From positions 1 to 20,179 of the forward strand of contig CAZHFW010000052.1 in the NCBI GenBank assembly GCA_964531675.1: DNA of 20,179 nucleotides, given 5' to 3'. Within the stretch, counting starts at the first letter, position 1. Every line of letters starts with the position of its first letter. Positions 1-6,254 of the stretch are shown piece by piece. The notes beneath the pieces are model-generated. The model was not told the DNA's origin. It searched no databases and saw only the letters and a program-made list of their open reading frames with translations. Origin of the DNA: CAZHFW01 sp964531675 (GTDB lineage Bacteria; Planctomycetota; Phycisphaerae; Phycisphaerales; UBA1924). Made by a program: the position numbers and the translations under genes.

Positions 1-61
1 GCTCGCCGGCCGTCGTCGCCGCTGAGCCCTCCAAGCCAAGTCCATCCAGCCAAATACAAAG

Positions 62-89
62 AGACCCCGGCCCATTTGGGTCGGGGTCT
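62..89 (-). terminator. Intrinsic terminator of the peroxiredoxin gene, possibly bidirectional
   Basis: The arms AGACCCCG (62-69) and CGGGGTCT (82-89) pair perfectly, and CCC (71-73) with GGG (78-80) extends the stem inward around a small ATTT loop. On the minus strand the stem is followed by a T-rich stretch (CTTTGTATTT), as expected for a Rho-independent terminator 24 bp past the peroxiredoxin stop. The plus side is also pyrimidine-rich (TCTTCTGCTTTC), so it may also stop a rightward gene that ends just inside or before the window. Confidence 0.75.
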
Positions 90-112
90 TCTGCTTTCAC
101 GTGTCAATTTGT

Positions 113-586
113 TTACATCGCCAGCGCCGCGAGCAGGTCGTCGGACTTCATTGCCTGCGGGATCTCGCGCTTCTGCACCCACTGGACCTTGCCGTCCGTG
201 CCGATGAGGATCGTGCCGCGACCGGAGATGTTCAGGTCGGCCCAGTAGAACCCGTACGCCTTGCAGACCTCGCGGTGCATGTCCGCCAGCAGGGTCTGCT
301 TGAGGCCGAGGCTCTTGGACCAGGCCTCGTGGACGAAGAAACTGTCGCAGGAGATGCCCACGACCTGGACGCCCTTGGACTGCCACTTGGCCATGTCGTC
401 GGTGACGCACTTCATCTCGCTGGAGCAGACCGGGGAGAAGTCCATGGGGTAGAAGCAGATCGCCACGGGACCCTTGGCCAGGTTCGCCTTCAGGTTCCAT
501 TCGGCCTTGTTCTGATCCTTGAGCGTGAAGTCAGGAGCGGACTCGCCGACGCCGATCGGAGACTGACGGTGGGGGAGGTTCGACAT
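113..586 (-). CDS. Peroxiredoxin (AhpC/TSA family)
   Basis: This 157-residue thioredoxin-fold peroxidase should reduce hydrogen peroxide or organic hydroperoxides in the cytoplasm; there is no signal peptide. The N-terminus (GESAPDFTLKDQN) is the usual peroxiredoxin opening. The active site is PMDFSPVC, i.e. P47-x3-S51-x2-C54, with Ser in place of the more common Thr and C54 as peroxidatic cysteine; the conserved arginine is probably in NISGRGTILIG. Further cysteines (C44, C60, one in VVGISCDS, one in REVCKAYG) exist, but which of them, if any, resolves the sulfenate cannot be told. Length suits the AhpE/PrxQ-like groups. A Shine-Dalgarno AAAGG (599-595 on the minus strand) lies 8 nt before ATG. 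The gene is divergent from the YggS gene and has its own terminator, so it is probably monocistronic. Confidence 0.93.
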   Translation of the reverse strand: MSNLPHRQSPIGVGESAPDFTLKDQNKAEWNLKANLAKGPVAICFYPMDFSPVCSSEMKCVTDDMAKWQSKGVQVVGISCDSFFVHEAWSKSLGLKQTLLADMHREVCKAYGFYWADLNISGRGTILIGTDGKVQWVQKREIPQAMKSDDLLAALAM

Positions 587-605
587 CTGAGGTTCCTTTG
601 CGTCT

Positions 606-666
606 GCTCGGGCGCGCCTGGCCCGAGCCTGGGCGGGTTCCGGAAGCGGATCCGCCCGGGGGTTTT
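606..666. other. Two adjacent GC-rich inverted repeats in the divergent peroxiredoxin/yggS region
   Basis: GCTCGGGC (606-613) and GCCCGAGC (621-628) form a perfect 8-bp stem around 7 nt. Directly next to it, CCTGGGCGG (628/629-636) pairs with CCGCCCGGG (652-660) with one G-T pair, and on the plus strand this is followed by TTTT (663-666). The 266-bp gap between the two divergent genes has no other open frame I believe. The pair could be transcript hairpins in the peroxiredoxin leader or a weak plus-strand terminator. Function is unknown. Confidence 0.4.
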
Positions 667-852
667 CAGGCTTCGATCGCCTTCCGCGGGCGGATGTCGC
701 AGCGGAGGGCCAATCTCGGCTATCCTAGTCCTCAGCAAGGCCGAGTCCGGCGTTGCCCGGGGACGCGCGGCGTCGGAGACGCCCGTCCGGGTTGCCTGGA
801 TACCCGGGCGGGGAGACCCGTCAGGAAAAGGCCCGCGTGACAAGGGTGAAGG

Positions 853-1719
853 ATGACCGCCACGCCGCAGATCGCTCCCACGCTCCCGGATTCGCTCCAC
901 GCCCGCTACCAGCTGGTGCGTGAACGCATCGCCGCCGCCGCTGCCAAGGCAGGGCGCAAGGACGAGATCGTCCTGGTCGCGGTCACCAAGTTCGCCGACC
1001 CCGAACAGATCCGCCAGCTCATCGACCTGGGCCATCGCGACTTCGGCGAGAACAAGGTGCAGCAGCTCATGCAGCGCACCGCCGTGATCGAGGAATACGC
1101 CAAGCGGCTCAAGGTCCTCTCCACCACCACCCGCAAGGCCGCCCAGCCCACCCTCTTCGGCCCGACGCCCGGCGCATCCCACGCGGGGGCTTCGCAAAAC
1201 GTCGATCAGGTCCGCTGGCACATGATCGGCCACCTGCAGCGCAACAAGGTCCGCAAGATCATCGATCAGGTCAGGCTCATCCACTCCGTGGACTCGCTCC
1301 GCCTGGCCGAGGAAGTCCAGCACGCCGCCCTCCGCAAGGACATGATCTCCGAGGTCCTCCTCGAGGTGAACGTGTCAGGCGAGGAGAGCAAGTTCGGCAT
1401 CCCCGTCCCCGCCGCCATGCCCCTGGCGGAACAGATCGAAACCATGGCCAACGTCCGCGTCCGCGGCATCATGACCATGGCGCCCATCGTCAACAACCCC
1501 GACGACGCCCGCATCTACTTCGCCCGCGCCCGCGAGCTCTTCCACGAGATGCGCCAGGCCGGCTACGGCGAGGGCCGCTTCAACATCCTCTCGATGGGCA
1601 TGTCCGGGGACTACGAGGCCGCCATCCTCGAAGGCGCCAACGTGGTCCGCGTGGGCTCCGCCATCTTCGGCGAGCCCAAGAACCCGCCCGCCGAGGCGGA
1701 CGAGCCCGACGAGAACTGA
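853..1719 (+). CDS. yggS: YggS/PLPBP family pyridoxal phosphate homeostasis protein
   Basis: This 288-residue cytoplasmic protein belongs to the fold-type III PLP-binding family that buffers pyridoxal phosphate and has no established catalytic activity. PLP would be bound to K46 in LVAVTKFADP. Family motifs follow in order: HRDFGENKVQQL (61-72), RWHMIGHLQRNKVRKI (from 121), IHSVDSLRLAEE, EVNVSGEESKFG, VRGIMTMAP, and the phosphate-binding end LSMGMSGDYEAAILEGAN followed by RVGSAIFG. It is longer than the usual 220-240 residues, mainly through an insert at about 86-118 just before the HxIG segment. ATG at 853 has AAGGG at 842-846 as a Shine-Dalgarno. The gene is convergent with the amidase gene; no clear terminator is visible in the 94-bp gap between them. 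Confidence 0.93.
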   Translation: MTATPQIAPTLPDSLHARYQLVRERIAAAAAKAGRKDEIVLVAVTKFADPEQIRQLIDLGHRDFGENKVQQLMQRTAVIEEYAKRLKVLSTTTRKAAQPTLFGPTPGASHAGASQNVDQVRWHMIGHLQRNKVRKIIDQVRLIHSVDSLRLAEEVQHAALRKDMISEVLLEVNVSGEESKFGIPVPAAMPLAEQIETMANVRVRGIMTMAPIVNNPDDARIYFARARELFHEMRQAGYGEGRFNILSMGMSGDYEAAILEGANVVRVGSAIFGEPKNPPAEADEPDEN

Positions 1720-1813
1720 CCAGGCGGCCTCGGCTCGCCCACATCGACACAATGCGAAGCGCCGCGTCCCGGCCGCGGTCGTCTGCATCACATCAGCATG
1801 TTCGGTCAAACGC

Positions 1814-2602
1814 TCAGGCCAGCGATGCGCGCACACGGCCGGCGCTGCCGCGGGTCGCGACCATGAACCGCTGCAGACTCGTGCCCGGGCACTCGGTGGG
1901 CTTGAGCTCGCGGTGCGTGTAAATCCGGTTCACCGGCACGCGGTACCGCCTTGCGGAGTCCACCAGGAAGCTGTCCAGGCTCGACAGCGCCGCCGGGGTG
2001 GGCGTCTGGCGGTCGAAGTTCCCTAGGAGCACGATGCCAAGATTGTGCTCGTTGGTCGCCTCCACGTGCGCACCTTGCCAGGACAAGGGGCGGCCTTCCC
2101 AGATCCGGCCCTGGGGGTCAATCACGTAGTGGTACCCGATGTCCGCCCAGCCGCGACGCAGGTGGGCGTTGCGGGTCGAGTTGATCATGGTGATCGCGTC
2201 TGACTCGGTCCGGACCGACGTCGAGACCACCGCGGTGTGGTGGACCGTGATCCGGCTGATCCCGTTCATCGGGTTGGCCAGGGCCGCGATCGTGCGTGAC
2301 TGCGTCCAGCGCGACCGCGGAATTACGCCCGGGGGCGTCCCAACGGGGGCCGGGGTCGGCGCGGGGCCGGGGCTCGTGATGACCGTCGCGGGGTCCTTGG
2401 GCTCGGGGGGAAGCCGGTCCGGATTGGGGATCAGGTCAGTCCCAGCCAGATCGTGAGGCTTGGCGGTCTCGCAACCCGCGGCCCACAGCAGCATCGCCCC
2501 CGCGAACAGGCTGCCGCCCAGCGCCCGACGGCGTGAAACCGCGAGCCTCTCCCGGAGCGCGTCGGACCAGTCGTGGGGGACTTGATTGTTCAGATCGCTC
2601 AC
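1814..2602 (-). CDS. N-acetylmuramoyl-L-alanine amidase (Amidase_2/PGRP fold), probable Tat-exported lipoprotein
   Basis: This 262-residue protein should cleave the bond between MurNAc and the peptide stem of peptidoglycan, outside the cytoplasmic membrane. The N-terminus has a twin-arginine-like stretch (SRRRALGG, 23-30), a hydrophobic segment and a candidate lipobox ending at C44 (LLWAAGC), then a proline-rich linker (about 60-95). The catalytic domain (about 96-250) has the zinc ligands of the fold: H121 in ITVHHTA, H230 in YTHRELKPTECPG and C238 in the same motif, with the catalytic-type tyrosine Y157 in IGYHYVID. Start is GTG at 2602, preceded by GGAGAAG at good spacing. It lies 84 bp downstream of the asnB-like gene on the same strand, so co-transcription is possible. 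The Tat and lipoprotein assignments are predictions from motifs only. Confidence 0.92.
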   Translation of the reverse strand: MSDLNNQVPHDWSDALRERLAVSRRRALGGSLFAGAMLLWAAGCETAKPHDLAGTDLIPNPDRLPPEPKDPATVITSPGPAPTPAPVGTPPGVIPRSRWTQSRTIAALANPMNGISRITVHHTAVVSTSVRTESDAITMINSTRNAHLRRGWADIGYHYVIDPQGRIWEGRPLSWQGAHVEATNEHNLGIVLLGNFDRQTPTPAALSSLDSFLVDSARRYRVPVNRIYTHRELKPTECPGTSLQRFMVATRGSAGRVRASLA

Positions 2603-2686
2603 GAGCTTCTCCGCGCAGCCTGCTTCCAGGAATCGTGACTCCGACGTGACGAATCGGCCATCCGATCGCGCAAACTTGAACAGTCG

Positions 2687-4708
2687 TCAGTGTAGTTGTC
2701 CTTCGGCGGAAGACGACCCCGATTTTGCGCCCGGGCGACCCACGCTTCGGAGCCAGCGATCCCAGATATGCAGCACCAGCAGCACGTACAGCCGCTGCCC
2801 ATGGTCGCGGCGGCCCGCCAGATGCTCCTCCAGGATCCGACGGCAGAACGCCAGGTTCAGCGGGCACGCCCGACTCACCTCAGGCCAAGGGTCGCTCGAG
2901 GCCAGAACGTCAGAGATCGCGCTCCGAAGCCCGCCGTAGTCCGACCGGAACCAGTCTCCAATCGGGATGGCAAACCCGGACTTGGGCCGGTCAATGAGCC
3001 GGTCGGGCAGATGAAGCCTCAGGGCGTCCTTCAGGAGCCCCTTGATCCGCCGCCCGCCGAACGGGGTAGGGGGCATGAGAACGTCAAGCGGCGTATCGAA
3101 AGCCGCCCGGACGATCTCCGGCGCAAGCAGCGGCGCTCGGACTTCCACCCCGGCCGCCATCGACGCCGCGTCGACCTTGCAGAGCATGTCACCCGGAAGC
3201 GTGGTCTCAAAGTCTTCGTAAAGCGGATCCGGGGGCCAGTAGCCCCCATCGGGCTCGTCTTCCCAATCGGGGAGATCGAAGAGCTCTCGACCGAGTTCGC
3301 CCGGGAAGATGCTGAGCAAGTCGGAGTACCCGTGGCCTCGGCAGGCGCGGATCAGGCGAGCGAGCTTGGACCGCGCCGACTTGGGATTCCCGCTCTCGAA
3401 CAGCCCCGCCGGCAGGTGCGCCATCGCGAGCTTGAACTCGTCGGGCCAAAGGGCCACCACATAGCGTTCATAGCCCCCAAAGAGCTCGTCACCCCCGTCG
3501 CCCGAAAGCGCCACCCGCGCGTGCGGCGCAACCGCTTTGCTGAGCCAGTAGGTGGGCAACAGGGAGCTGTCGCCGAACGGACGCCCGATCTGCGCAACGA
3601 GCCGTTCCAGGTCTTCCAGAGGCCTGGGCTCACAATCGAGGGTCGTGTGATTCACCCCGAGCTCTTGCGCCACCGCTGCGGCCCAGGGCGACTCGTCGTA
3701 TCGCGCGTGGGGCATGCGGACACAAAACGTGCGAAGGTCGGGTCGGAACTGCCGCGCGTGCGCTGCGATGAGGGAGGAATCCACCCCTCCAGAAAGGAAG
3801 CACGCCAAGGGAACATCCGCTTCGAGCCGCCTTTGAACCGCACGCTCGATCAGTTGGTCCAACGACCCGGCGTCAAGACTTTCTGCCCCGCTTCTGATCG
3901 GGAACTCGGCATGCCCCGTCGGCACGATCTCTCGGTTCCAGATCTGCTCTCGGCACTGAAAATCAAGCCGGCGCGATGAGGCCGGGGGGGTGCAAAGTCC
4001 CGCACGGGCCGCGCGATGAACCGACCCAAAGCGAATGTGGTCGAACAGCTCGGCGTGCTCGAACGCCCCGAGGAGCCCTCTCATCGCGGCACACGCGGAC
4101 GCTGTGCTGGATGCGATCCAGACCGTCTCATCCCTCCGAGCCTTGACGTCGCAGAAGAGCGGCTTCTCGCCCGCATCGTCGCGCGACGTGAACCACTCCC
4201 CGCGAGCCCGATCCCAGATCACAAACGCGAACATCCCCTCCAGCCGCTCGGGCAACTTCTCGCCCCACGCGCGATACCCGTGCAGCAGCACTTCGGTATC
4301 GCTGTGATCCGTCTGGAACTTTGCGCCGCCCGCGATCAGCTCGGCGCGGAGTTCGCGGTGGTTGTAGATGCACCCGTTGAACACCACCGCCAGCGCGCCC
4401 TCCGCCATGGGCGTCAGGGCAGTCTCGCCCCGTAGCCCTCCCGGCACGGGCGGATCCACCATGGGCTGGACGCCGCCTTCGAGATCAATCACCGCCAGCC
4501 TGCGGTGAATCAGCGCGACGTCGATCCAGCCGGCTTCGGATCCATCGTGCCCTTCTGACGGCCGGAAGATCCGGTCCAGAAGCACGCCATGCCCATCGGG
4601 CCCGCGGTGCTTCACGCGCTCGTCCATGGCCCGGATCCATTCCAATGGCAATGGCGGGGGAGGCGTCTCCCCGGGCGTGAACCTCATGATGGCCGCGATG
4701 CCGCACAT
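2687..4708 (-). CDS. asnB: Asparagine synthase (glutamine-hydrolysing), class II amidotransferase
   Basis: This 673-residue cytoplasmic enzyme should convert aspartate, ATP and glutamine to asparagine, although family members also amidate other substrates in envelope or secondary pathways. I chose the internal ATG at 4708, not the longer frame to 4906, because class II glutaminases need Cys at position 2 (MCGIAAIMRF). The glutaminase domain (1 to about 200) shows KHRGPDG (33-39), LIHRRLAVIDLEGG and VVFNGCIYNHRELR. The ATP pyrophosphatase domain has the PP-loop LSGGVDSS (305-312) and ALSGDGGDELFGGYERY. About 200-260 is poorly conserved against typical AsnB, and the protein is longer than E. 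coli AsnB (about 550 residues). A 7-nt C run (on the coding strand) falls in this region, but the frame is open on both sides. No Shine-Dalgarno is visible; TACGCT lies 8 nt before the ATG. Confidence 0.92.
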   Translation of the reverse strand: MCGIAAIMRFTPGETPPPPLPLEWIRAMDERVKHRGPDGHGVLLDRIFRPSEGHDGSEAGWIDVALIHRRLAVIDLEGGVQPMVDPPVPGGLRGETALTPMAEGALAVVFNGCIYNHRELRAELIAGGAKFQTDHSDTEVLLHGYRAWGEKLPERLEGMFAFVIWDRARGEWFTSRDDAGEKPLFCDVKARRDETVWIASSTASACAAMRGLLGAFEHAELFDHIRFGSVHRAARAGLCTPPASSRRLDFQCREQIWNREIVPTGHAEFPIRSGAESLDAGSLDQLIERAVQRRLEADVPLACFLSGGVDSSLIAAHARQFRPDLRTFCVRMPHARYDESPWAAAVAQELGVNHTTLDCEPRPLEDLERLVAQIGRPFGDSSLLPTYWLSKAVAPHARVALSGDGGDELFGGYERYVVALWPDEFKLAMAHLPAGLFESGNPKSARSKLARLIRACRGHGYSDLLSIFPGELGRELFDLPDWEDEPDGGYWPPDPLYEDFETTLPGDMLCKVDAASMAAGVEVRAPLLAPEIVRAAFDTPLDVLMPPTPFGGRRIKGLLKDALRLHLPDRLIDRPKSGFAIPIGDWFRSDYGGLRSAISDVLASSDPWPEVSRACPLNLAFCRRILEEHLAGRRDHGQRLYVLLVLHIWDRWLRSVGRPGAKSGSSSAEGQLH

Positions 4709-4716
4709 GAAGCCGG

Positions 4717-4722
4717 AGCGTA
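4717..4722 (-). promoter_or_regulatory. Candidate -10 element (TACGCT) of the asnB-like gene
   Basis: On the minus strand TACGCT ends 8 nt before the ATG at 4708. The same hexamer precedes the starts at 5242 and 8500, and related TANNNT hexamers precede four other genes here. No good -35 and no Shine-Dalgarno are present, so the transcript may have almost no leader. If thiS and asnB are co-transcribed, this would be an internal promoter. Confidence 0.35.
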
Positions 4723-4830
4723 CCGCCCCGACGCTGACCCGGCGATCGGCGGGGTGAGCCAGGGGTTCACGCGTCAGCGCCGTGCCGCGCAAGCGGCCGG
4801 TCTTCCGTCTTCTTACCTCCAGCGCCCGTT

Positions 4831-4853
4831 GCCGGCGGCTTGCGCCGCTCGGC
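4831..4853 (-). other. Intercistronic hairpin between thiS and asnB
   Basis: GCCG (4831-4834) and GCGGC (4835-4839) pair with GCCGC (4844-4848) and CGGC (4850-4853) around a TTGC loop, with one bulged T. It lies just past the thiS stop in the direction of transcription and has no T-run, so it is not a typical intrinsic terminator. It could stabilise the thiS end of a joint transcript. The rest of the 160-bp gap shows nothing else I can name. Confidence 0.3.
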
Positions 4854-4868
4854 TCTGACCGGAATGCC

Positions 4869-5069
4869 TCACCCGCCTCCGACCAGCGACACCAGTTCCA
4901 CGACATCCCCGTCCTTCAGAACGCGGGCGGTGTGTTCCTTGCGGGGCACCAACTGCCGGTTGACCTCCGCGGCGCAGGCCTTGTCCCCGAGCCCGGCCTT
5001 CTCGATGAGCTGGCGGAGGGTGGACCCCGGGGGGAGTTCTTCGGGCTTTCCATTGACCGTGACGACCAT
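4869..5069 (-). CDS. thiS: ThiS family sulfur carrier protein
   Basis: This 66-residue beta-grasp (ubiquitin-like) protein should carry sulfur as a C-terminal thiocarboxylate for making the thiazole ring of thiamine, after adenylation by a ThiF/MoeB-type enzyme. Evidence is the short VTVNGKPEELPPGSTLRQLI start, the ThiS-typical stretch AAEVNRQLVPRKEH, LKDGDVVELVSLVGGG at the end and a native C-terminal Gly-Gly, so no trimming would be needed. I start it at ATG 5069; a longer reading to 5252 adds 61 unrelated residues. TACCAT lies 5 nt before this ATG and there is no strong Shine-Dalgarno. ThiG, ThiF and ThiE are not in the window. MoaD is the alternative family, but the VPR and DGD segments favour ThiS. 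Confidence 0.88.
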   Translation of the reverse strand: MVVTVNGKPEELPPGSTLRQLIEKAGLGDKACAAEVNRQLVPRKEHTARVLKDGDVVELVSLVGGG

Positions 5070-5074
5070 GCCTG

Positions 5075-5080
5075 ATGGTA
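5075..5080 (-). promoter_or_regulatory. Candidate -10 element (TACCAT) of thiS
   Basis: On the minus strand TACCAT ends 5 nt before the thiS ATG at 5069, a spacing that would put the transcription start at or next to the start codon. No -35 hexamer is recognisable at 17 nt. I looked for a TPP riboswitch in the 172-bp gap between thiS and the divergent lipoprotein gene and found none. Confidence 0.33.
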
Positions 5081-5224
5081 GGGGAATACCAGATGAAGCC
5101 ATCCCGGATCGGGTGACGAATCGAGCCCGAAACTGACCTTCTATCACGGTTGAACCCCAACCCCGCCCGGGCGTCCAACGCAACACCCTGTCTCCAACCC
5201 AGGGCTCCGTTTCGGCACTGGCGA

Positions 5225-5230
5225 TACGCT
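5225..5230 (+). promoter_or_regulatory. Candidate -10 element (TACGCT) of the 5242 lipoprotein gene
   Basis: TACGCT ends 11 nt before the first ATG (5242) of a tandem ATGATG start. The gene has no Shine-Dalgarno (GCACCCACCGC lies between). Same hexamer as before the GH16 and asnB-like genes. A -35 box is not evident. Confidence 0.35.
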
Positions 5231-5241
5231 GCACCCACCGC

Positions 5242-6171
5242 ATGATGGCCACCGCTTCTCATCCCCGTCGGTCTGATCCCCCGTTCCGCACATGGTTCGG
5301 CTCTTGGATCGGCTCCCTGCTGGCGCTCGCGTTGGTGCTGGCTGGCCTCACCGGGTGCGACCGCAAGGGCTACAGCCAGGCCACGCCCGAAGACGTCATC
5401 AAGTCCGCCCGCGCGATGGTGGAAAAAGGCGAAGCCCGCAAGCTCGAACAGCTCATCTACGCCGACTCTCCCGAGATGCGCCAGCTCATCAAGCGCGTCG
5501 GGAAGCTCTGTGGCTCGCTCGGCCAGCTCGCGCTCCAGATCAACACCTCCTTCCCCAAGGAAGTGGAGGAGATCAAGAAGAACGCGAACTCCGGCGGCGT
5601 CGCGCAGCTCATGGGCGAGTTCTCCAATCAGCGCAATCGGCGCATGAACCCCATCGATGAGCCTCCCGCCAACGATCCCTTCGCCGACGCGCTCAAGACC
5701 ATCCTCGCCGATCCCTACGGCTGGCTCCGCGACAACTCCGGTCGCCTCACGACCATCGCGGTCGACGACAACACCGCGGCCCTCATGTGGGATGGCAAGC
5801 CCATGCTCGCGCCCATCGGCATGATCATGAAGCGCGATCAGGGGAAGTGGTACCTGGTGCTCCCCACCAACCTGCCGATGGTTTCTCAGTTCATGCCTCG
5901 GACGCCCGACGAGTACCGCGTCATGGAGATGCTCGTCGCCTCGCTCGACAACGCGCTCAAGGACGTCACCAAAGACATCCAGACCGGCAAGCTCGCCGAC
6001 CTGACCGAGACCGCCCGCGCCACAGGCGAGAAGGCCTTCCCGCCCGTCGCGATGGTGATGATCTCCTACAGCAAGGTGCTCGAAGCCCGCAAGAACGCCG
6101 CCTCGGGCGGTTCGGGCAACAATCAGGCGGCCCCGAAGGCCAGCCCGAAGGGTCCGGGCGAGGGTCGATAG
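5242..6171 (+). CDS. Putative lipoprotein of unknown function
   Basis: I do not recognise the family of this 309-residue protein. A basic N-terminus (SHPRRSDPPFR) is followed by a hydrophobic stretch (IGSLLALALVLAGLTGC) with a good lipobox LTGC at C39, so it is probably exported and lipid-modified. The mature part is hydrophilic and looks mostly helical, opening with ATPEDVIKSARAMVEKGEARKLEQLIYA, which reads like a helical pair. It has a short strand-rich part in the middle (TTIAVDDNTAALMWDGKPMLAPIG, KWYLVLPTNLPM) and ends in a low-complexity Ala/Gly/Pro tail. Either of two adjacent ATGs (5242, 5245) could be used. It is divergent from thiS, and the next gene starts 84 bp downstream on the same strand. 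A 6-bp hairpin CACCGC/GCGGTG (6180-6196) after the stop has no T-run. Confidence 0.85.
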   Translation: MMATASHPRRSDPPFRTWFGSWIGSLLALALVLAGLTGCDRKGYSQATPEDVIKSARAMVEKGEARKLEQLIYADSPEMRQLIKRVGKLCGSLGQLALQINTSFPKEVEEIKKNANSGGVAQLMGEFSNQRNRRMNPIDEPPANDPFADALKTILADPYGWLRDNSGRLTTIAVDDNTAALMWDGKPMLAPIGMIMKRDQGKWYLVLPTNLPMVSQFMPRTPDEYRVMEMLVASLDNALKDVTKDIQTGKLADLTETARATGEKAFPPVAMVMISYSKVLEARKNAASGGSGNNQAAPKASPKGPGEGR

Positions 6172-6210
6172 CGGAAAGTCACCGCTCCGCGCGGTGTCCC
6201 AAACCCCCGC

Positions 6211-6218
6211 TATAGGAT
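6211..6218 (+). promoter_or_regulatory. Possible -10 region of the LEPR-motif protein gene
   Basis: TATAGGAT contains two overlapping -10-like hexamers (TATAGG, TAGGAT) in otherwise GC-rich DNA, 36 nt before the ATG at 6255. No clear -35 is visible. The leader between contains a small CCCCG/CGGGG hairpin and no strong Shine-Dalgarno. Confidence 0.3.
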
Positions 6219-6254
6219 TCTCCCTCCCCGAGGCCCTCCGCCGGGGCGAAACCC

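Noticed and set aside
1..61. C-terminal tail of an upstream plus-strand gene (frame ending TGA at 23-25)
   Set aside because: Only seven codons (ending in four Arg) are visible, too few to support a gene call, though the terminator at 62-89 would fit one.
3950..4020. Frameshift in the asparagine synthase at a C7 run
   Set aside because: This part aligns poorly with other AsnB proteins, but the frame is continuous and motifs on both sides are intact in one frame.
4709..4906. N-terminal extension of the asparagine synthase to ATG 4906
   Set aside because: The class II glutaminase needs its Cys directly after the initiator Met, which is at 4708; the 66 extra residues are Arg-rich and overlap thiS.
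5070..5241. TPP riboswitch before thiS
   Set aside because: No CUGAGA or other conserved TPP-aptamer core is present on the minus strand in the 172-bp gap.
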